DNA of 29,604 nt from a virus. Made by a program: the position numbers and the translations under genes. Of this stretch, positions 5,738 through 14,417 are shown piece after piece. Position 1 is the stretch's first letter; each line of letters starts with the position of its first letter. The DNA lies in the IMG/VR virus record IMGVR_UViG_3300019761_000011, positions 1-29,604 of that record. One strand, written 5' to 3'. The notes below the pieces were generated by a model. That model was given only the letters and a program-made list of their open reading frames with translations. It made no database searches and was not told the DNA's origin.

Positions 5738-6087
5738 TTTCTGTATATTTGGAATAAAGAAAACCCAATAATACACCAAAGTATTTGAGTGCAAACTACA
5801 GGGCTTGATGTAAAGTCTCTATAAGAGCTAAATGGCTTAAATAGTACCGCGACATTAAATAAAATATAAAATATTTTCCACACTATCACAACTTCAAAAA
5901 TTCGCTTATAATTTATGTTTTCAATTACATTCCTTATAAACAGGGATGATAATAATGCAAAAAATAATTCTGTTTCGAAAAAGAAAGCGTACCATTTCAC
6001 ATCATAAGCATCACCAAAACACAAGAATGTTACAGCAGCTATCATATAGGCTACTGCAACAATCGTTATTACTCTTTTACTTATCAT
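5734..6087 (-). CDS. 117-aa polytopic membrane protein
   Basis: Four hydrophobic segments are visible: about residues 6-25 (VITIVAVAYMIAAVTFLCFG), 32-51, 63-84 and 96-114. It is therefore probably a four-pass inner membrane protein with short loops. I use the ATG at 6087 rather than a TTG at 6105. Its start lies inside the end of a 27-aa frame and its stop overlaps the next start as ATGA, so the three small genes appear coupled. It is either a multi-pass holin-type protein or a host-interaction membrane protein; the sequence does not decide. Confidence 0.65.
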   Translation of the reverse strand: MISKRVITIVAVAYMIAAVTFLCFGDAYDVKWYAFFFETELFFALLSSLFIRNVIENINYKRIFEVVIVWKIFYILFNVAVLFKPFSSYRDFTSSPVVCTQILWCIIGFSLFQIYRK

Positions 6088-6160
6088 TATCTGGTGGAAT
6101 AACAATAGGCGGCTGTACGTCTTCCTTTGGCTCGTTGCAACTTAAAATTTGTTTTCTCAT
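6077..6160 (-). CDS. 27-aa peptide with N-terminal Cys, uncertain
   Basis: A short frame begins MRKQILSCNEPKEDVQPPIV and ends PPDNDK. The LSC triplet resembles a lipobox, but the preceding hydrophobic stretch is far too short for a signal peptide. Proline-rich acidic content after the Cys is similar to small o-spanin-like peptides. It is 23 nt downstream of a TATCTTTA promoter-like box and overlaps the next membrane protein start by 11 nt. It may be real or simply a leader. Confidence 0.35.
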   Translation of the reverse strand: MRKQILSCNEPKEDVQPPIVIPPDNDK

Positions 6161-6182
6161 AATATAAAATTTAATGTTTGTG

Positions 6183-6221
6183 TAAAGATAGGAAATATAA
6201 TTAACTATTATTTGTATAGTT
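6183..6221 (-). promoter_or_regulatory. Putative late-type promoter box and inverted repeat
   Basis: On the minus strand TATCTTTA (6190-6183) resembles the -7 box and matches the boxes before the portal and terminase genes (TATCTTTR). It lies 23 nt before the ATG at 6160. A perfect 6-bp inverted repeat, AACTAT/ATAGTT (6203-6208 and 6216-6221), sits just upstream. No TTTG -33 element is apparent. Confidence 0.4.
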
Positions 6222-6236
6222 CGTTGTGTCATTATA

Positions 6237-8642
6237 TCATTTGGTTGATAAATCTAAAATTCTACATAGAAAATTGATAAACCCATCAGTTGCCTGTGTT
6301 ACAGCCTCAGAAGTATTCTTTGTTGATGGATTATCTGGCAATAACACCCCATTATCGTAATTAATTCTATCACAACTTTCATAAGTGCAAGATAAGGCCC
6401 CCTTATCTAATCCATACACAGCCCATGTCCCGTGATTAGTAGTATATTGCACCCATCCGAATTGAGTAATTACATCAGTTATTGGAGGATGTGAAGCATA
6501 ATTAATTTTCCACTTTCTGGAAATATATTCAATGCTTTCAGCCCCTATATTTATCACCTCTCCCATTCTTGTACTAACGTACATTTGATTTTTATTTGCT
6601 CCTGAAGTAAAATTATGATGATCTATGAAGACTTGAGGGTTAATTTCCTCCATATAATGAACAATCACCTGTGTTTCGTATTCACTCGCGGCAGATGGTC
6701 CAGAGTAAGTGCTTGTTCCGAATCCTTCAACTCTCCAATCAGATGTAGGTGCATTTCTATTCAAGTCTACACCGTTGAAGTTTGTTCGAGTTCCTTTATC
6801 AACTCCATAAGGACCAGCGCACGGCATAATGTAAAATGTTGAATTATAACGCATAGCCTCTATATTCTTATTTGATGCCCATGCTGTGCATATTAAGTTC
6901 ATAGTTTGGTATAAATCAAAAATACCCATATACTCTGGGTGTATTCCAGACAAAATAAAACATTTCAATTCATCTGCTATTGATGTAACGGTAGCCTCCA
7001 CACTGTTGCTTGGTGCATGATACGGAGAAAACTTGTACATATAAATCGGATGCCCAGCCATGTAAGCAGGCGTGTTTATGCCTGAATCAGCATCACAATC
7101 AATCTTCGATACGTATTCAGGGAATGCAGTAACTAAATCATCATATAACCCATAAAAATAAGGCGTTGATTCATCTACCGATAAAGGAGGAAGAACAGGA
7201 AGAGCAGGAGGGTCTATCTCGAATGTTAAGCCCCTGTTGAATACAGGCTTTGAAACTAGCCTACTATTTTTTGTTGTGTCCCTAAAGTTCAACTCAAAAA
7301 CATAATCCAAAGACCCCGAACCTGTTAAGCCTGTTGAGTACCATGCTAAAGATGTGTAGTTCGTCTCAGCTATAAAAATATGCTCAGTTAACCCACTTAC
7401 TTCGTCCCGTGTTATAGTTTGGTTCGTCGTTCCGTCCTCTCTCGTAAATACAATATTGCCTTTTAAAACATCTACGCCAGAATCTATTGTAAATTTTAAT
7501 TCTTCGCCAGAATATAAAACAATATTAGGGATGGTAGTAGTTAGTCCACCTGTATATTTAAAACCACCTGTTGTTATTGATTTTCCGTTTTTAACCTCTG
7601 TGATTGCCTCGCTAAGTGGAATGTTCGCTAGTGTGTCAATATTAACATCAACGGTAGCTGTGCCCGCAGTTGCTAATGAAGAAAATGCCACCCTAATATC
7701 TACATAATCCTCAACCGCTGTCCAACTGTAGCTAATCCCGTCAGCGACTGCTGCGTCTTGTTTTATAGCCACAAAAGACCCATTTTTCAATTCGCCAGCA
7801 ATAGTCACAAGGTAGCCGTATGTGGATGTGTTAATGTTTACAAAAATAGTTTCTCCTTCATGAACTCCATAACCTAAAAAGTGTAAACTACTTGCCTCAT
7901 AATCAAATTCAACTTCTTCTATAAATGATTTCCGTGAATCATAATTGTAATCATTACGAGTTTTATTGTTAAGATCTATTTTTGCATTTAACGCTAATGG
8001 TGCAGGTGTATTTGTTACCATATTAAATATAGCAGTTCCAGCAGAGAATGAACCCGAAAAGAACACCCTAATATCCTTATAGTCTTCATTAAACGTATAA
8101 CTAAATACCTCGACAGCCTCGTCAATAATTAGATTTTTAAATGTAAAAAAATCTTCATTTAATTTTTGCGCCGCAAATGAGATTTGAAAACCTGCTACTG
8201 GCGCCTGTGTTGTGAACGTTATAGTTTCCCCATTCGCAATAGGATAATTTAGCAAATATACACCACCCGGAATGAAGTCTATCGTTCTAGTTCTGTCATT
8301 TGTAAATCTAGATTCTAATATATCCATATCGGCACTATACACCTGCTTTTTTATCCATTTACCCCCATCGTATTCAAGCACGCATATTTCATTCTCAACC
8401 CTGATGTTTGAAAAGTTTGGGTAAACACCATCAGTAGTTGGCAAGACCGTTGCCCCTTCTTCAACACCTGTTTTTGCAGGGCTTGATGGTGTTATGTCAC
8501 CTAAGTATTGAGTCTTGAGATTACCTAAGTTGTTCAACACTAAATCAAAAGCGTCCCTAGCATCCTTAGCTTTGATTGCTTTGTTTAAATTATCAGGTAG
8601 TAAATTGCCTATCAGCACTTTTAAATCGCCTATATCGCTCAT
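6237..8642 (-). CDS. 801-aa tail protein with M14 zinc-carboxypeptidase-like domain
   Basis: The last ~300 residues carry an M14 (carboxypeptidase A-type) pattern: GIHPEYMG with His568, GVDLNRNAP with Asn628-Arg629, FIDHHNF with His675/His676, and TYES with Glu755 as candidate general base. Spacings fit the family. The first motif is unusual: Glu is at His+2 (Glu570), where M14 enzymes normally have HxxE. The first ~500 residues look like repeated beta-sandwich virion modules; similar segments (PVAGFQISFAAQKL, YDIRVFFSG-like) recur about three times. It is the last large gene of the tail operon, where fibre, spike or receptor-binding proteins sit. The peptidase domain may cut peptidoglycan peptides or surface proteins during adsorption (inference). 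Confidence 0.8.
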   Translation of the reverse strand: MSDIGDLKVLIGNLLPDNLNKAIKAKDARDAFDLVLNNLGNLKTQYLGDITPSSPAKTGVEEGATVLPTTDGVYPNFSNIRVENEICVLEYDGGKWIKKQVYSADMDILESRFTNDRTRTIDFIPGGVYLLNYPIANGETITFTTQAPVAGFQISFAAQKLNEDFFTFKNLIIDEAVEVFSYTFNEDYKDIRVFFSGSFSAGTAIFNMVTNTPAPLALNAKIDLNNKTRNDYNYDSRKSFIEEVEFDYEASSLHFLGYGVHEGETIFVNINTSTYGYLVTIAGELKNGSFVAIKQDAAVADGISYSWTAVEDYVDIRVAFSSLATAGTATVDVNIDTLANIPLSEAITEVKNGKSITTGGFKYTGGLTTTIPNIVLYSGEELKFTIDSGVDVLKGNIVFTREDGTTNQTITRDEVSGLTEHIFIAETNYTSLAWYSTGLTGSGSLDYVFELNFRDTTKNSRLVSKPVFNRGLTFEIDPPALPVLPPLSVDESTPYFYGLYDDLVTAFPEYVSKIDCDADSGINTPAYMAGHPIYMYKFSPYHAPSNSVEATVTSIADELKCFILSGIHPEYMGIFDLYQTMNLICTAWASNKNIEAMRYNSTFYIMPCAGPYGVDKGTRTNFNGVDLNRNAPTSDWRVEGFGTSTYSGPSAASEYETQVIVHYMEEINPQVFIDHHNFTSGANKNQMYVSTRMGEVINIGAESIEYISRKWKINYASHPPITDVITQFGWVQYTTNHGTWAVYGLDKGALSCTYESCDRINYDNGVLLPDNPSTKNTSEAVTQATDGFINFLCRILDLSTK

Positions 8643-8644
8643 GA

Positions 8645-10678
8645 TTATTCTGTTTTTTCCGTTAATGTAAATATAGTATTTGTTGAATAATTTGAATCAT
8701 CCTGAGTATTCCAATCATCATTCCAATCATCATTGAACTCACCAGTGGCGTTAATATACTCAAAAACCTCAACAAACTCAGCGTTCATCTCGTCTGTGTT
8801 CATATCCCAATCGGCCGAGTTAATCATTAATCGCTTATTCTGATCATCTATGTTTGTCCACAAGTCATAATCCCAAATTACAGTGCCGTTAACTTGTCTT
8901 GCAGGCTGCCTGTTTTGTAGGCCATAGCCTATTGCAACTTTCTTCAATAGGTTTTCGGCTGTTGTGTCGCCTTCTCTCTTCCAATCAACTTGTGAAACTC
9001 CTGAGGCTGTGAAAAGGCCGCCTAAATATACTATGCTTGAATTTGGCTCGACAGGAACATTACCAATGATTAAATCATAAGAATCTGGGTTTAAATTATT
9101 TTCATTATTTATGACTCCTTTTATATTCTGATCTACAACAAGCCCCTCGTTATCCTCAAACCTATTTAAGACAACAGAGTCTAGCTGAGTCGTGAAGTAT
9201 GAGTATACATATTCAGGCTTGTATGTAAATGATATGGATGCACCGCCAACCAACACGCTCAACTCTCCGTCTTCTGGGAATCCAAAAAAGATATACTCTT
9301 TTTCTGCACTAATACCTAGTCCTGAGGATATTCTAGCATCATCGTGAATAGCCTCAATGCTTGCAAATTCAGTCCATCCATCATCGGTTATTGCATACAG
9401 CTTAGTTGATGATTTTAACACTAATGCAACACTAGCACTAGAGCTAACGCCGCCGAACACATCCAGTAGATTGTAGTTTGCATCATAAGTTTTATTCAAT
9501 ATCGTCCAATTCATTTTAACAGAATAAGATCGTGACGATGATTTTACGTTGACTTTATTTGTAAGAACAATACATCTATGACTAACCAATGTGCCAGCGC
9601 CATATAGTGTTGCGCCGCTATCGTTAACTCTTGCGGCACCAGTAACCATTAATTTGTTATCTGATGAAAAATGCATAAAAACATCATCTCTTGGAGTAAC
9701 TCCAGTTATTGTAACATCAAAATCTTTATTAGTGTCATATAGGAATTTATCACCCTCGTTTATGAATGAATTATCATCTAAGAAATCGACATTATAAACA
9801 CTATCAGGCACATTGTAATCTTGCTCTAAAGTGAATTCCTTCCAAGCTGGAAGTATAGTCATTTCAGAATCCCTACCTATCCATTTAAAATCTTTAACTA
9901 CAGGCGTGAAATTTAACGTCTCAGCTAAATATGTTGGATAAGTAGCACTATTCCCTTGCACTGTGGTTTGGTTGTAGTATTTGGCTTGATCTACAATTTG
10001 CCACTTACTGTTAATCTGCCTTATTTGAGCTCCAAATCCCGTAAGGATGTTAGTTAATACATCTAGGCAATTCAATGGCTCATTATCTTCAAAGTTCCAA
10101 AAAGCATCATTATTAATATATGTTTGTAATGTTGTGTCTGTGTCATCAAACATATCTGATGAAAATAAACCTATCTTATCAATTAAGTCAAGACTATAGC
10201 CGACTCTTCCTAAAACATTATTAAGGATTATAGCCGCCGCGCTTAAGCCTGTTATTCTATCGCCTGATTCATCTAAATAAGGAATAGTTTCAAGTCTTCC
10301 TAAATTATCTCTTGCCGTTAGATTTACCGTATAATTCTTGTATGAATAATAAGGCTCCGAGTAACTATCTGATTCTAAAAAACCATTAAAAATCGTTATA
10401 CCATTTCTTATAATCTTAACTAAAAACTTTTTATCGTCCGATGTGAATAAATGCTCGAACTTCATATTGCGAGTACTTAGCAGTCTTAAAGATGCAGTAA
10501 GCTTCTTTATTGGCTCTTCTCGGCCGTCTCCTGAATCTGACAAATGTAAGCTTGCGCCCATTTCGCCTTTAAGAAACTCAGCAGCTCCAGCGTAATCTCT
10601 TTCTAGTATCTCAACTCTTACAAGTCTTTGATAATGTAAAGATGTAAACTCGTTATAGTATCTTAAATTGTATGCCAT
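8645..10678 (-). CDS. Tail hub / baseplate-like protein (677 aa)
   Basis: The position directly after the tape measure and the N-terminal content (VRVEILERDYAGAAEFLKGE, then FLVKIIRNGITIFNGFLESD and YTVNLTARDNLGRL) match distal tail/hub proteins of Bacteroidota siphophages and prophages. The middle (WNFEDNEPLNCLDVLTNIL, FGAQIRQINSKWQIVDQAKY) resembles the hub part of such tail proteins. The C-terminus has a repeated WNDDWN motif (DDWNDDWNTQDDSN). Start and stop overlap or abut the neighbours (TAATG with the tape measure). It probably forms the tail tip to which the M14-containing protein attaches. Confidence 0.65.
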   Translation of the reverse strand: MAYNLRYYNEFTSLHYQRLVRVEILERDYAGAAEFLKGEMGASLHLSDSGDGREEPIKKLTASLRLLSTRNMKFEHLFTSDDKKFLVKIIRNGITIFNGFLESDSYSEPYYSYKNYTVNLTARDNLGRLETIPYLDESGDRITGLSAAAIILNNVLGRVGYSLDLIDKIGLFSSDMFDDTDTTLQTYINNDAFWNFEDNEPLNCLDVLTNILTGFGAQIRQINSKWQIVDQAKYYNQTTVQGNSATYPTYLAETLNFTPVVKDFKWIGRDSEMTILPAWKEFTLEQDYNVPDSVYNVDFLDDNSFINEGDKFLYDTNKDFDVTITGVTPRDDVFMHFSSDNKLMVTGAARVNDSGATLYGAGTLVSHRCIVLTNKVNVKSSSRSYSVKMNWTILNKTYDANYNLLDVFGGVSSSASVALVLKSSTKLYAITDDGWTEFASIEAIHDDARISSGLGISAEKEYIFFGFPEDGELSVLVGGASISFTYKPEYVYSYFTTQLDSVVLNRFEDNEGLVVDQNIKGVINNENNLNPDSYDLIIGNVPVEPNSSIVYLGGLFTASGVSQVDWKREGDTTAENLLKKVAIGYGLQNRQPARQVNGTVIWDYDLWTNIDDQNKRLMINSADWDMNTDEMNAEFVEVFEYINATGEFNDDWNDDWNTQDDSNYSTNTIFTLTEKTE

Positions 10679-12393
10679 TATCGCTTAAGTTGTTTTTGTC
10701 CTTGATTATTGGCTAGTGCTATGTCTTTGCCTTTAATTGTTCCGGTAACCTCTACATTTATGTTTTGCGCCTGTGTGTTTGCCGTTCTTCTGGATGTGTT
10801 ATTGGTGTCGGGACCTCCAAATTGGCGTGTGTTTATTGAAGTTACAGAGCCGCCAGAGCTTGCAGAGCCTCCCCCGATTCCTGAGAATGCGGAAACAACA
10901 CCAGCAACCCCCGAAGCTATCGCTGCTAAATTTGCAGGGAATGGCAGTGCAGCACCAGAAGCCACAGCAGAGCCTACAGATTGACTAAACAATGCAGGTA
11001 TCATCTGAGCAACGGAGCTTAACACTTGAGAAGCTACATTTGCAAAAGTGGCAATTGTACTATCACCCATCGCCGTAGCTATCTGCCCGACAGATCCCAT
11101 TACAGAGCCATAGGCAGACATCGCGTTTTGGGTCATTAGAACTTGCTGTTGCGTTCCTAGCAAAGAGTTTTGTATATTTTCCTGAGTGGCTTTAAATCCC
11201 TCACTCTCTGCAAGTGTCCCAGATACGTCTAGTTTTACGGGCAATTCTATAGCTTCTAATTGATCTTTATCAAGTTGTAATGATGTTATATCAATAGTTG
11301 GTATTATAGGAATTGCAGTACCCTTGGCTGTTTGCTCTATCCCAGTAGGCCCTGCGGCTACTGCTGCATTTTTAGCATCAGAAACTTGTATTTCTTTTAA
11401 CTTGGCATTTAATAAATCAACCAATTGGAGTCTATCTTCTATCTGCTTATTTAATTTATCTCCACTTGTTTCCATACCCAAAAATCTCTTTTGGATATCC
11501 GCCCATTTATTCTCTTCTAATATTTGTAGCTCAGTATCACCAAGCTCTGTAACCTGATCTACAATACCATCAATCTGTTTGTTTATGAAATCAGTAGTTA
11601 AAAGCCCTTGCTTCTCCCACGATTCAAAGATATTTTCCGCCCCTGTTTTCTCTACCTCATCGCCCAGACTAGCTAACAGCACCTTTAATTCTGATACTGC
11701 CGTTTTAAACAAAGATGATTTAGAAATACCATCCCCTATCTTTTCTTGTAGATCTCCGTATGTGTTGCTGAGCTGTTCTATTGCTCCAGTTGATGTTTGA
11801 GCCTCCGACGTTGCAATTTTCATACCATCAGCCATAGCCTTCTGAAGAACAGCCGCCTTTTCTGTTTCTGTATTAGCTGATCTTAACGCAGGAATGTAGC
11901 GATTAAGCATTTCAAACTCCCCGTTTTGAGCAAGTATAACACCGCGCATTGCAGTCTCTAACGATATGCCGAAAGCCTTTGATAATCCTATTGCTCCTTT
12001 TGCCGCACCCTTAGCTTCCTGAGTAGTTGCACCCATAGATTCCGCAACCTGTAAAAGCTTAAGGGTTGTCTCATCACCAATGGTAGTAATTGATTGTAAT
12101 TCGCTAGCAAAATTCTTATAATCATTTAGCGTGGATTGCGCCGCTTTCCCATTGGCTTCTATTTGTGCCCTTAGCGATTCTTCGGCTTTCTCTTGTATTC
12201 CGTAAAGTTTAAAAGCATTCTTAAAAAAGGCTGTAACTTTACCAATGGCAAACGCCCCAGCGATCAAGCCGCCTATCTTCTTTATGTTATCGCCGAACAA
12301 CTTAGTCTGTTTTCCTGAATCTTTCAACCCCTTTTTGAAGTCCTTGTTTTCAAGACCTAATTTTACAAGTAAATTTGAAATAATACTACCCAT
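10678..12393 (-). CDS. Tape measure protein (571 aa)
   Basis: This is the longest helical protein of the tail module. It has an N-terminal basic region, a conserved tape-measure segment with LKLLQVAESMGATTQEAKGA and FGISLETAMRGVILAQNGE (residues about 105-165), coiled-coil-like helices, and a hydrophobic Ala/Gly-rich C-terminal region (SVGSAVASGAALPFPANLA) typical of tape measures that interact with the membrane. Its place after the frameshifted chaperones is diagnostic. At this length the tail should be shorter than that of lambda (853-aa tape measure). Its start overlaps the chaperone extension by 8 nt. Confidence 0.9.
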   Translation of the reverse strand: MGSIISNLLVKLGLENKDFKKGLKDSGKQTKLFGDNIKKIGGLIAGAFAIGKVTAFFKNAFKLYGIQEKAEESLRAQIEANGKAAQSTLNDYKNFASELQSITTIGDETTLKLLQVAESMGATTQEAKGAAKGAIGLSKAFGISLETAMRGVILAQNGEFEMLNRYIPALRSANTETEKAAVLQKAMADGMKIATSEAQTSTGAIEQLSNTYGDLQEKIGDGISKSSLFKTAVSELKVLLASLGDEVEKTGAENIFESWEKQGLLTTDFINKQIDGIVDQVTELGDTELQILEENKWADIQKRFLGMETSGDKLNKQIEDRLQLVDLLNAKLKEIQVSDAKNAAVAAGPTGIEQTAKGTAIPIIPTIDITSLQLDKDQLEAIELPVKLDVSGTLAESEGFKATQENIQNSLLGTQQQVLMTQNAMSAYGSVMGSVGQIATAMGDSTIATFANVASQVLSSVAQMIPALFSQSVGSAVASGAALPFPANLAAIASGVAGVVSAFSGIGGGSASSGGSVTSINTRQFGGPDTNNTSRRTANTQAQNINVEVTGTIKGKDIALANNQGQKQLKR

Positions 12394-12751
12394 TATCTAT
12401 AAATATTTCAGGAACATTAAGCCCCATTTTCTGAATCGTTTCAGCTTGTCTCTTAGTTACCTTGGTTGGCTTCACTTCTACTTTTACATCAATACTTAAT
12501 CCAAACAAATCGCTAGGTCTTCTCGGTTTTGATGACTTCTTAATATTAGGGTTGCCCATTATATCCTCGAAAACATGATACCTCAATCTCTCCCATGATC
12601 TTTCATTCTGTCTGTTAAAGGCTCTCATCTTGATATGATATTCGCCTATGGTTAGCGTGTAGAGATCTTCATGTCTTAAACCCAACTCCCCTATACAGTC
12701 TTCAGAAATGGACTGCCAAACAGCCGGTGAATCCAATTCTTCTTCTTCTTC
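12386..12751 (-). CDS. Frameshift extension of the tail assembly chaperone (gpT-like)
   Basis: This frame overlaps the end of the upstream chaperone gene and has no good start of its own; the first candidate is a TTG at 12736 with no suitable leader. It lies in the -1 frame relative to the upstream gene and opens only just before the A-rich slippery site. After the shift it reads five Glu then LDSPAVWQSISEDCIGELGL and 96 more residues, giving a 121-aa extension and a fusion of about 228 aa. This is the lambda gpG-gpGT arrangement, immediately upstream of the tape measure gene, which the fusion would help assemble. Confidence 0.8.
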   Translation of the reverse strand, partial: EEEEELDSPAVWQSISEDCIGELGLRHEDLYTLTIGEYHIKMRAFNRQNERSWERLRYHVFEDIMGNPNIKKSSKPRRPSDLFGLSIDVKVEVKPTKVTKRQAETIQKMGLNVPEIFIDNG

Positions 12752-13071
12752 TTTTTTTTTACTTCCTCAGATAATTCTTTAATAGACTTCCCCATGCTTT
12801 TAGACTCGCCAAAGCATTTTAAAGCTTTCTCAAACTCTTTAAAGTCGTTATTCATTAATTGATATACGTCCTTTATCGTAGCGTCGCAATCATCGCCTAA
12901 TAAGTCGGCGTGATTCTTAATACCTGCCCAAACTGTATTTACAGAATTCATATGATCTGATTCGTCAGTGGACATGCTCAATTTCTCATCCTCGATGATT
13001 TTGAAAATGCGCACCCCGAAGAGTACGCCTATTTCTTTATTATTGAGCTTTATGGTGCATTCGCCTATCAT
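12691..13071 (-). CDS. Tail assembly chaperone (gpG-like), 126 aa
   Basis: Located between the major tail protein and tape measure genes. The unshifted product is acidic to neutral and helical, beginning MIGECTIKLNNKEIGVLFGV, and ends with seven Lys and a short tail NWIHRLFGSPFLKTV. The poly-Lys codons are the slippery region. Codon 107 (AAG, 12753-12751) is the last one read before the proposed -1 shift. Its start overlaps the major tail protein stop (TAATG). It probably keeps the tape measure soluble and helps tail tube assembly, but is not expected in the mature virion. Confidence 0.8.
   Translation of the reverse strand: MIGECTIKLNNKEIGVLFGVRIFKIIEDEKLSMSTDESDHMNSVNTVWAGIKNHADLLGDDCDATIKDVYQLMNNDFKEFEKALKCFGESKSMGKSIKELSEEVKKKKKKKNWIHRLFGSPFLKTV
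12751..12757 (-). promoter_or_regulatory. Slippery heptamer for -1 programmed frameshift
   Basis: On the minus strand the nine-A run ending in G is read as GTA AAA AAA AAG, so the last seven bases form A AAA AAG in the correct phase, the same heptamer as in E. coli dnaX. The -1 frame is closed by TGA a few codons upstream (just before AGT AAA) and open for 121 codons afterwards. Confidence 0.8.
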
Positions 13072-13499
13072 TAAGCTGTTGTTGAAGGAACTAGTTGCCC
13101 TACGCCCTTAAATGACACACTCATAGTCATTAATTCACCTTTTGGGGCTGGAATAGATATGCTTTCCAGCAAAGCTTCGCCAGTAAACAAGATGTCACCT
13201 GTTTCAGTGTCTTCCCCGATTGCAATTTTACGCCTAGTACTCTGGGCTGGGTCTAAAATTCTAGTTATTAATCCAGTTACCTCAGCGTTTTCTTTGTCAT
13301 AAAAAAGCTCTGATGATGCGCTCCAACTTCTTGTTCCATCAATAAAGTCTTCGACTCCACCAGTACCCTTGTCTGACGCGTCTAATAAAGCGTTCCCGAA
13401 ATCTAAATCGGTCGATGTCTCTGTCGGGATGGCTGTTTTTACAGTTCCCGCAACGTCAAATATCCAAAGGATAAACTTATCTCCTAATTGTTTTGGCAT
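13071..13499 (-). CDS. Major tail (tube) protein, 142 aa
   Basis: This beta-rich, acidic protein lies between the tail terminator and chaperone genes, the standard site of the tube protein. It contains FGNALLDASDKGTGGVEDFI, SWSASSELFYDKENAEVTGL and a C-terminal MTMSVSFKGVGQL strand, as in phage major tail proteins of the TP901-1/HK97 type. It starts MPKQLGDKFILWIFDVAGTV; the ATG at 13499 is 3 nt from the upstream stop. It likely polymerises into the tail tube. Confidence 0.8.
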   Translation of the reverse strand: MPKQLGDKFILWIFDVAGTVKTAIPTETSTDLDFGNALLDASDKGTGGVEDFIDGTRSWSASSELFYDKENAEVTGLITRILDPAQSTRRKIAIGEDTETGDILFTGEALLESISIPAPKGELMTMSVSFKGVGQLVPSTTA

Positions 13500-13502
13500 A
13501 GC

Positions 13503-13898
13503 TTAAAAATTAATTTGTGTTAAATTATACGTATAGTTTATTAATATTCTATTAATTGTGCGCTGATCGTCAGCGTTTTCTTCGGTTAATGGTGTCGTCC
13601 CTGTCATTATAACCATATCCACGGTAAAATCAGGCACTATTACAGGGGTTTCAATTATCTTATTCTGCAATTCTTCAGATATCAACATAGCTTCGCCCTC
13701 ATTGCGATTTTCTGTTATCACATCGAACACGATATCAACGGGTTTCGAATTATCGCCCTTGTCTATCTGTTGACCTCCTGATGATAAATACACCTCTACA
13801 CGCGGATAATCACCAACGCCGTTATTAATGTACCCGTTATCAGGTAGCCAATTATCTTTAAATTCCGCCAGGAGCCTGAATCCTTGATCTTTTTGCAT
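13503..13898 (-). CDS. Tail terminator / tail completion protein (131 aa)
   Basis: I start at the ATG at 13898 (MQKDQGFRLLAEFKDNWLPD) because it follows a promoter-like box by 16 nt; the longer frame from 13958 would run through that box. Residues PRVEVYLSSGGQQIDKGDNS and PVDIVFDVITENRNEGEAML with a C-terminal strand RTINRILINYTYNLTQI fit the gpU/gp17-like tail terminator family in size and order. It would cap the tail tube at the head-proximal end. It is the first gene after the inverted plus-strand gene, so it probably begins a new transcript. Confidence 0.65.
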   Translation of the reverse strand: MQKDQGFRLLAEFKDNWLPDNGYINNGVGDYPRVEVYLSSGGQQIDKGDNSKPVDIVFDVITENRNEGEAMLISEELQNKIIETPVIVPDFTVDMVIMTGTTPLTEENADDQRTINRILINYTYNLTQINF

Positions 13899-13914
13899 AA
13901 AAATTGATTTGTTG

Positions 13915-13922
13915 TAAATATA
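13915..13922 (-). promoter_or_regulatory. Putative promoter of the tail operon
   Basis: TATATTTA on the minus strand, preceded by TTTCG, resembles TAnnTTTG and the TATCTTTR boxes before the terminase and portal genes. It is 16 nt upstream of the ATG at 13898. A new start here makes sense because a terminator-bounded plus-strand gene separates the tail genes from the head genes. Confidence 0.4.
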
Positions 13923-13939
13923 CGAAATAATTTGATAAC

Positions 13940-13994
13940 ATGTTTTAGAACATATCAATAGATTTTTATGGGGAATTATAAAGGAGTAGATTTG
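13940..13994 (+). promoter_or_regulatory. Dyad copy 2 and accessory-type promoter
   Basis: ATGTTTTAGAACAT (13940-13953), an almost perfect dyad, is followed after exactly 33 nt by TAGATTTG (13987-13994), an exact -7 consensus match. The ATG of the 130-aa gene (14025) comes 30 nt later. TTTT stands 19 nt before the -7 box, a partial -33 match. Confidence 0.7.
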
Positions 13995-14024
13995 CTTTTA
14001 ATGGATTCGCCTGACATATAAAGT

Positions 14025-14417
14025 ATGTTGCATGAAGTTTTTATTTATTTATTGGGTGGGTTTTTCCTATACACAAACAGAGTTAATATTGAAAAAATAA
14101 ACAATATGGATTTATATAAAAAGATTTATAATGACCTTGGTGGGAATGTTAAATGTAAGCCAAGTGTTAAAAAAACAGAAAGTCAGACTGCTAGATTATA
14201 CGAATTATGGTCAGAAAAGCTTTCTTATATAAACTACATTAGTGTTTCAGATAGAAATAAAGCTGTGTTTTACAATAGAATATCACTGTACACTAGTAGT
14301 GATAGTAGTGAGTTTTATCAAGAGATTTCAGTTTCTGCAAGCCAGAGATACGCTTTTGATAAACTAAAAACAATGGAGGAGAAGAGGGAATTTATCGCAA
14401 AAGCATTTTCACTATAA
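14025..14417 (+). CDS. 130-aa plus-strand accessory (moron) protein
   Basis: This gene runs against the late operon between the HK97 gp10-like and tail terminator genes and has its own promoter and terminator, the hallmark of a moron. The product begins with a hydrophobic N-terminus (MLHEVFIYLLGGFFLYTNRV) followed by a soluble, Lys/Ser/Tyr-rich helical domain (TARLYELWSEKLSYINYISV, MEEKREFIAKAFSL). An internal ATG at 14106 (MDLYKKIYNDLGG) would omit the hydrophobic part, but the promoter spacing favours 14025. The full form could be membrane-anchored. No family was recognised; a role in host alteration or exclusion is only suggested by context. Confidence 0.6.
   Translation: MLHEVFIYLLGGFFLYTNRVNIEKINNMDLYKKIYNDLGGNVKCKPSVKKTESQTARLYELWSEKLSYINYISVSDRNKAVFYNRISLYTSSDSSEFYQEISVSASQRYAFDKLKTMEEKREFIAKAFSL

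Noticed and set aside
10709-10988. Two overlapping plus-strand frames opposite the tape measure gene
   Set aside because: They are low-complexity shadows (Pro/Ala/Thr- and Gln-rich) of the Ala/Gly/Ser-rich end of the tape measure protein.
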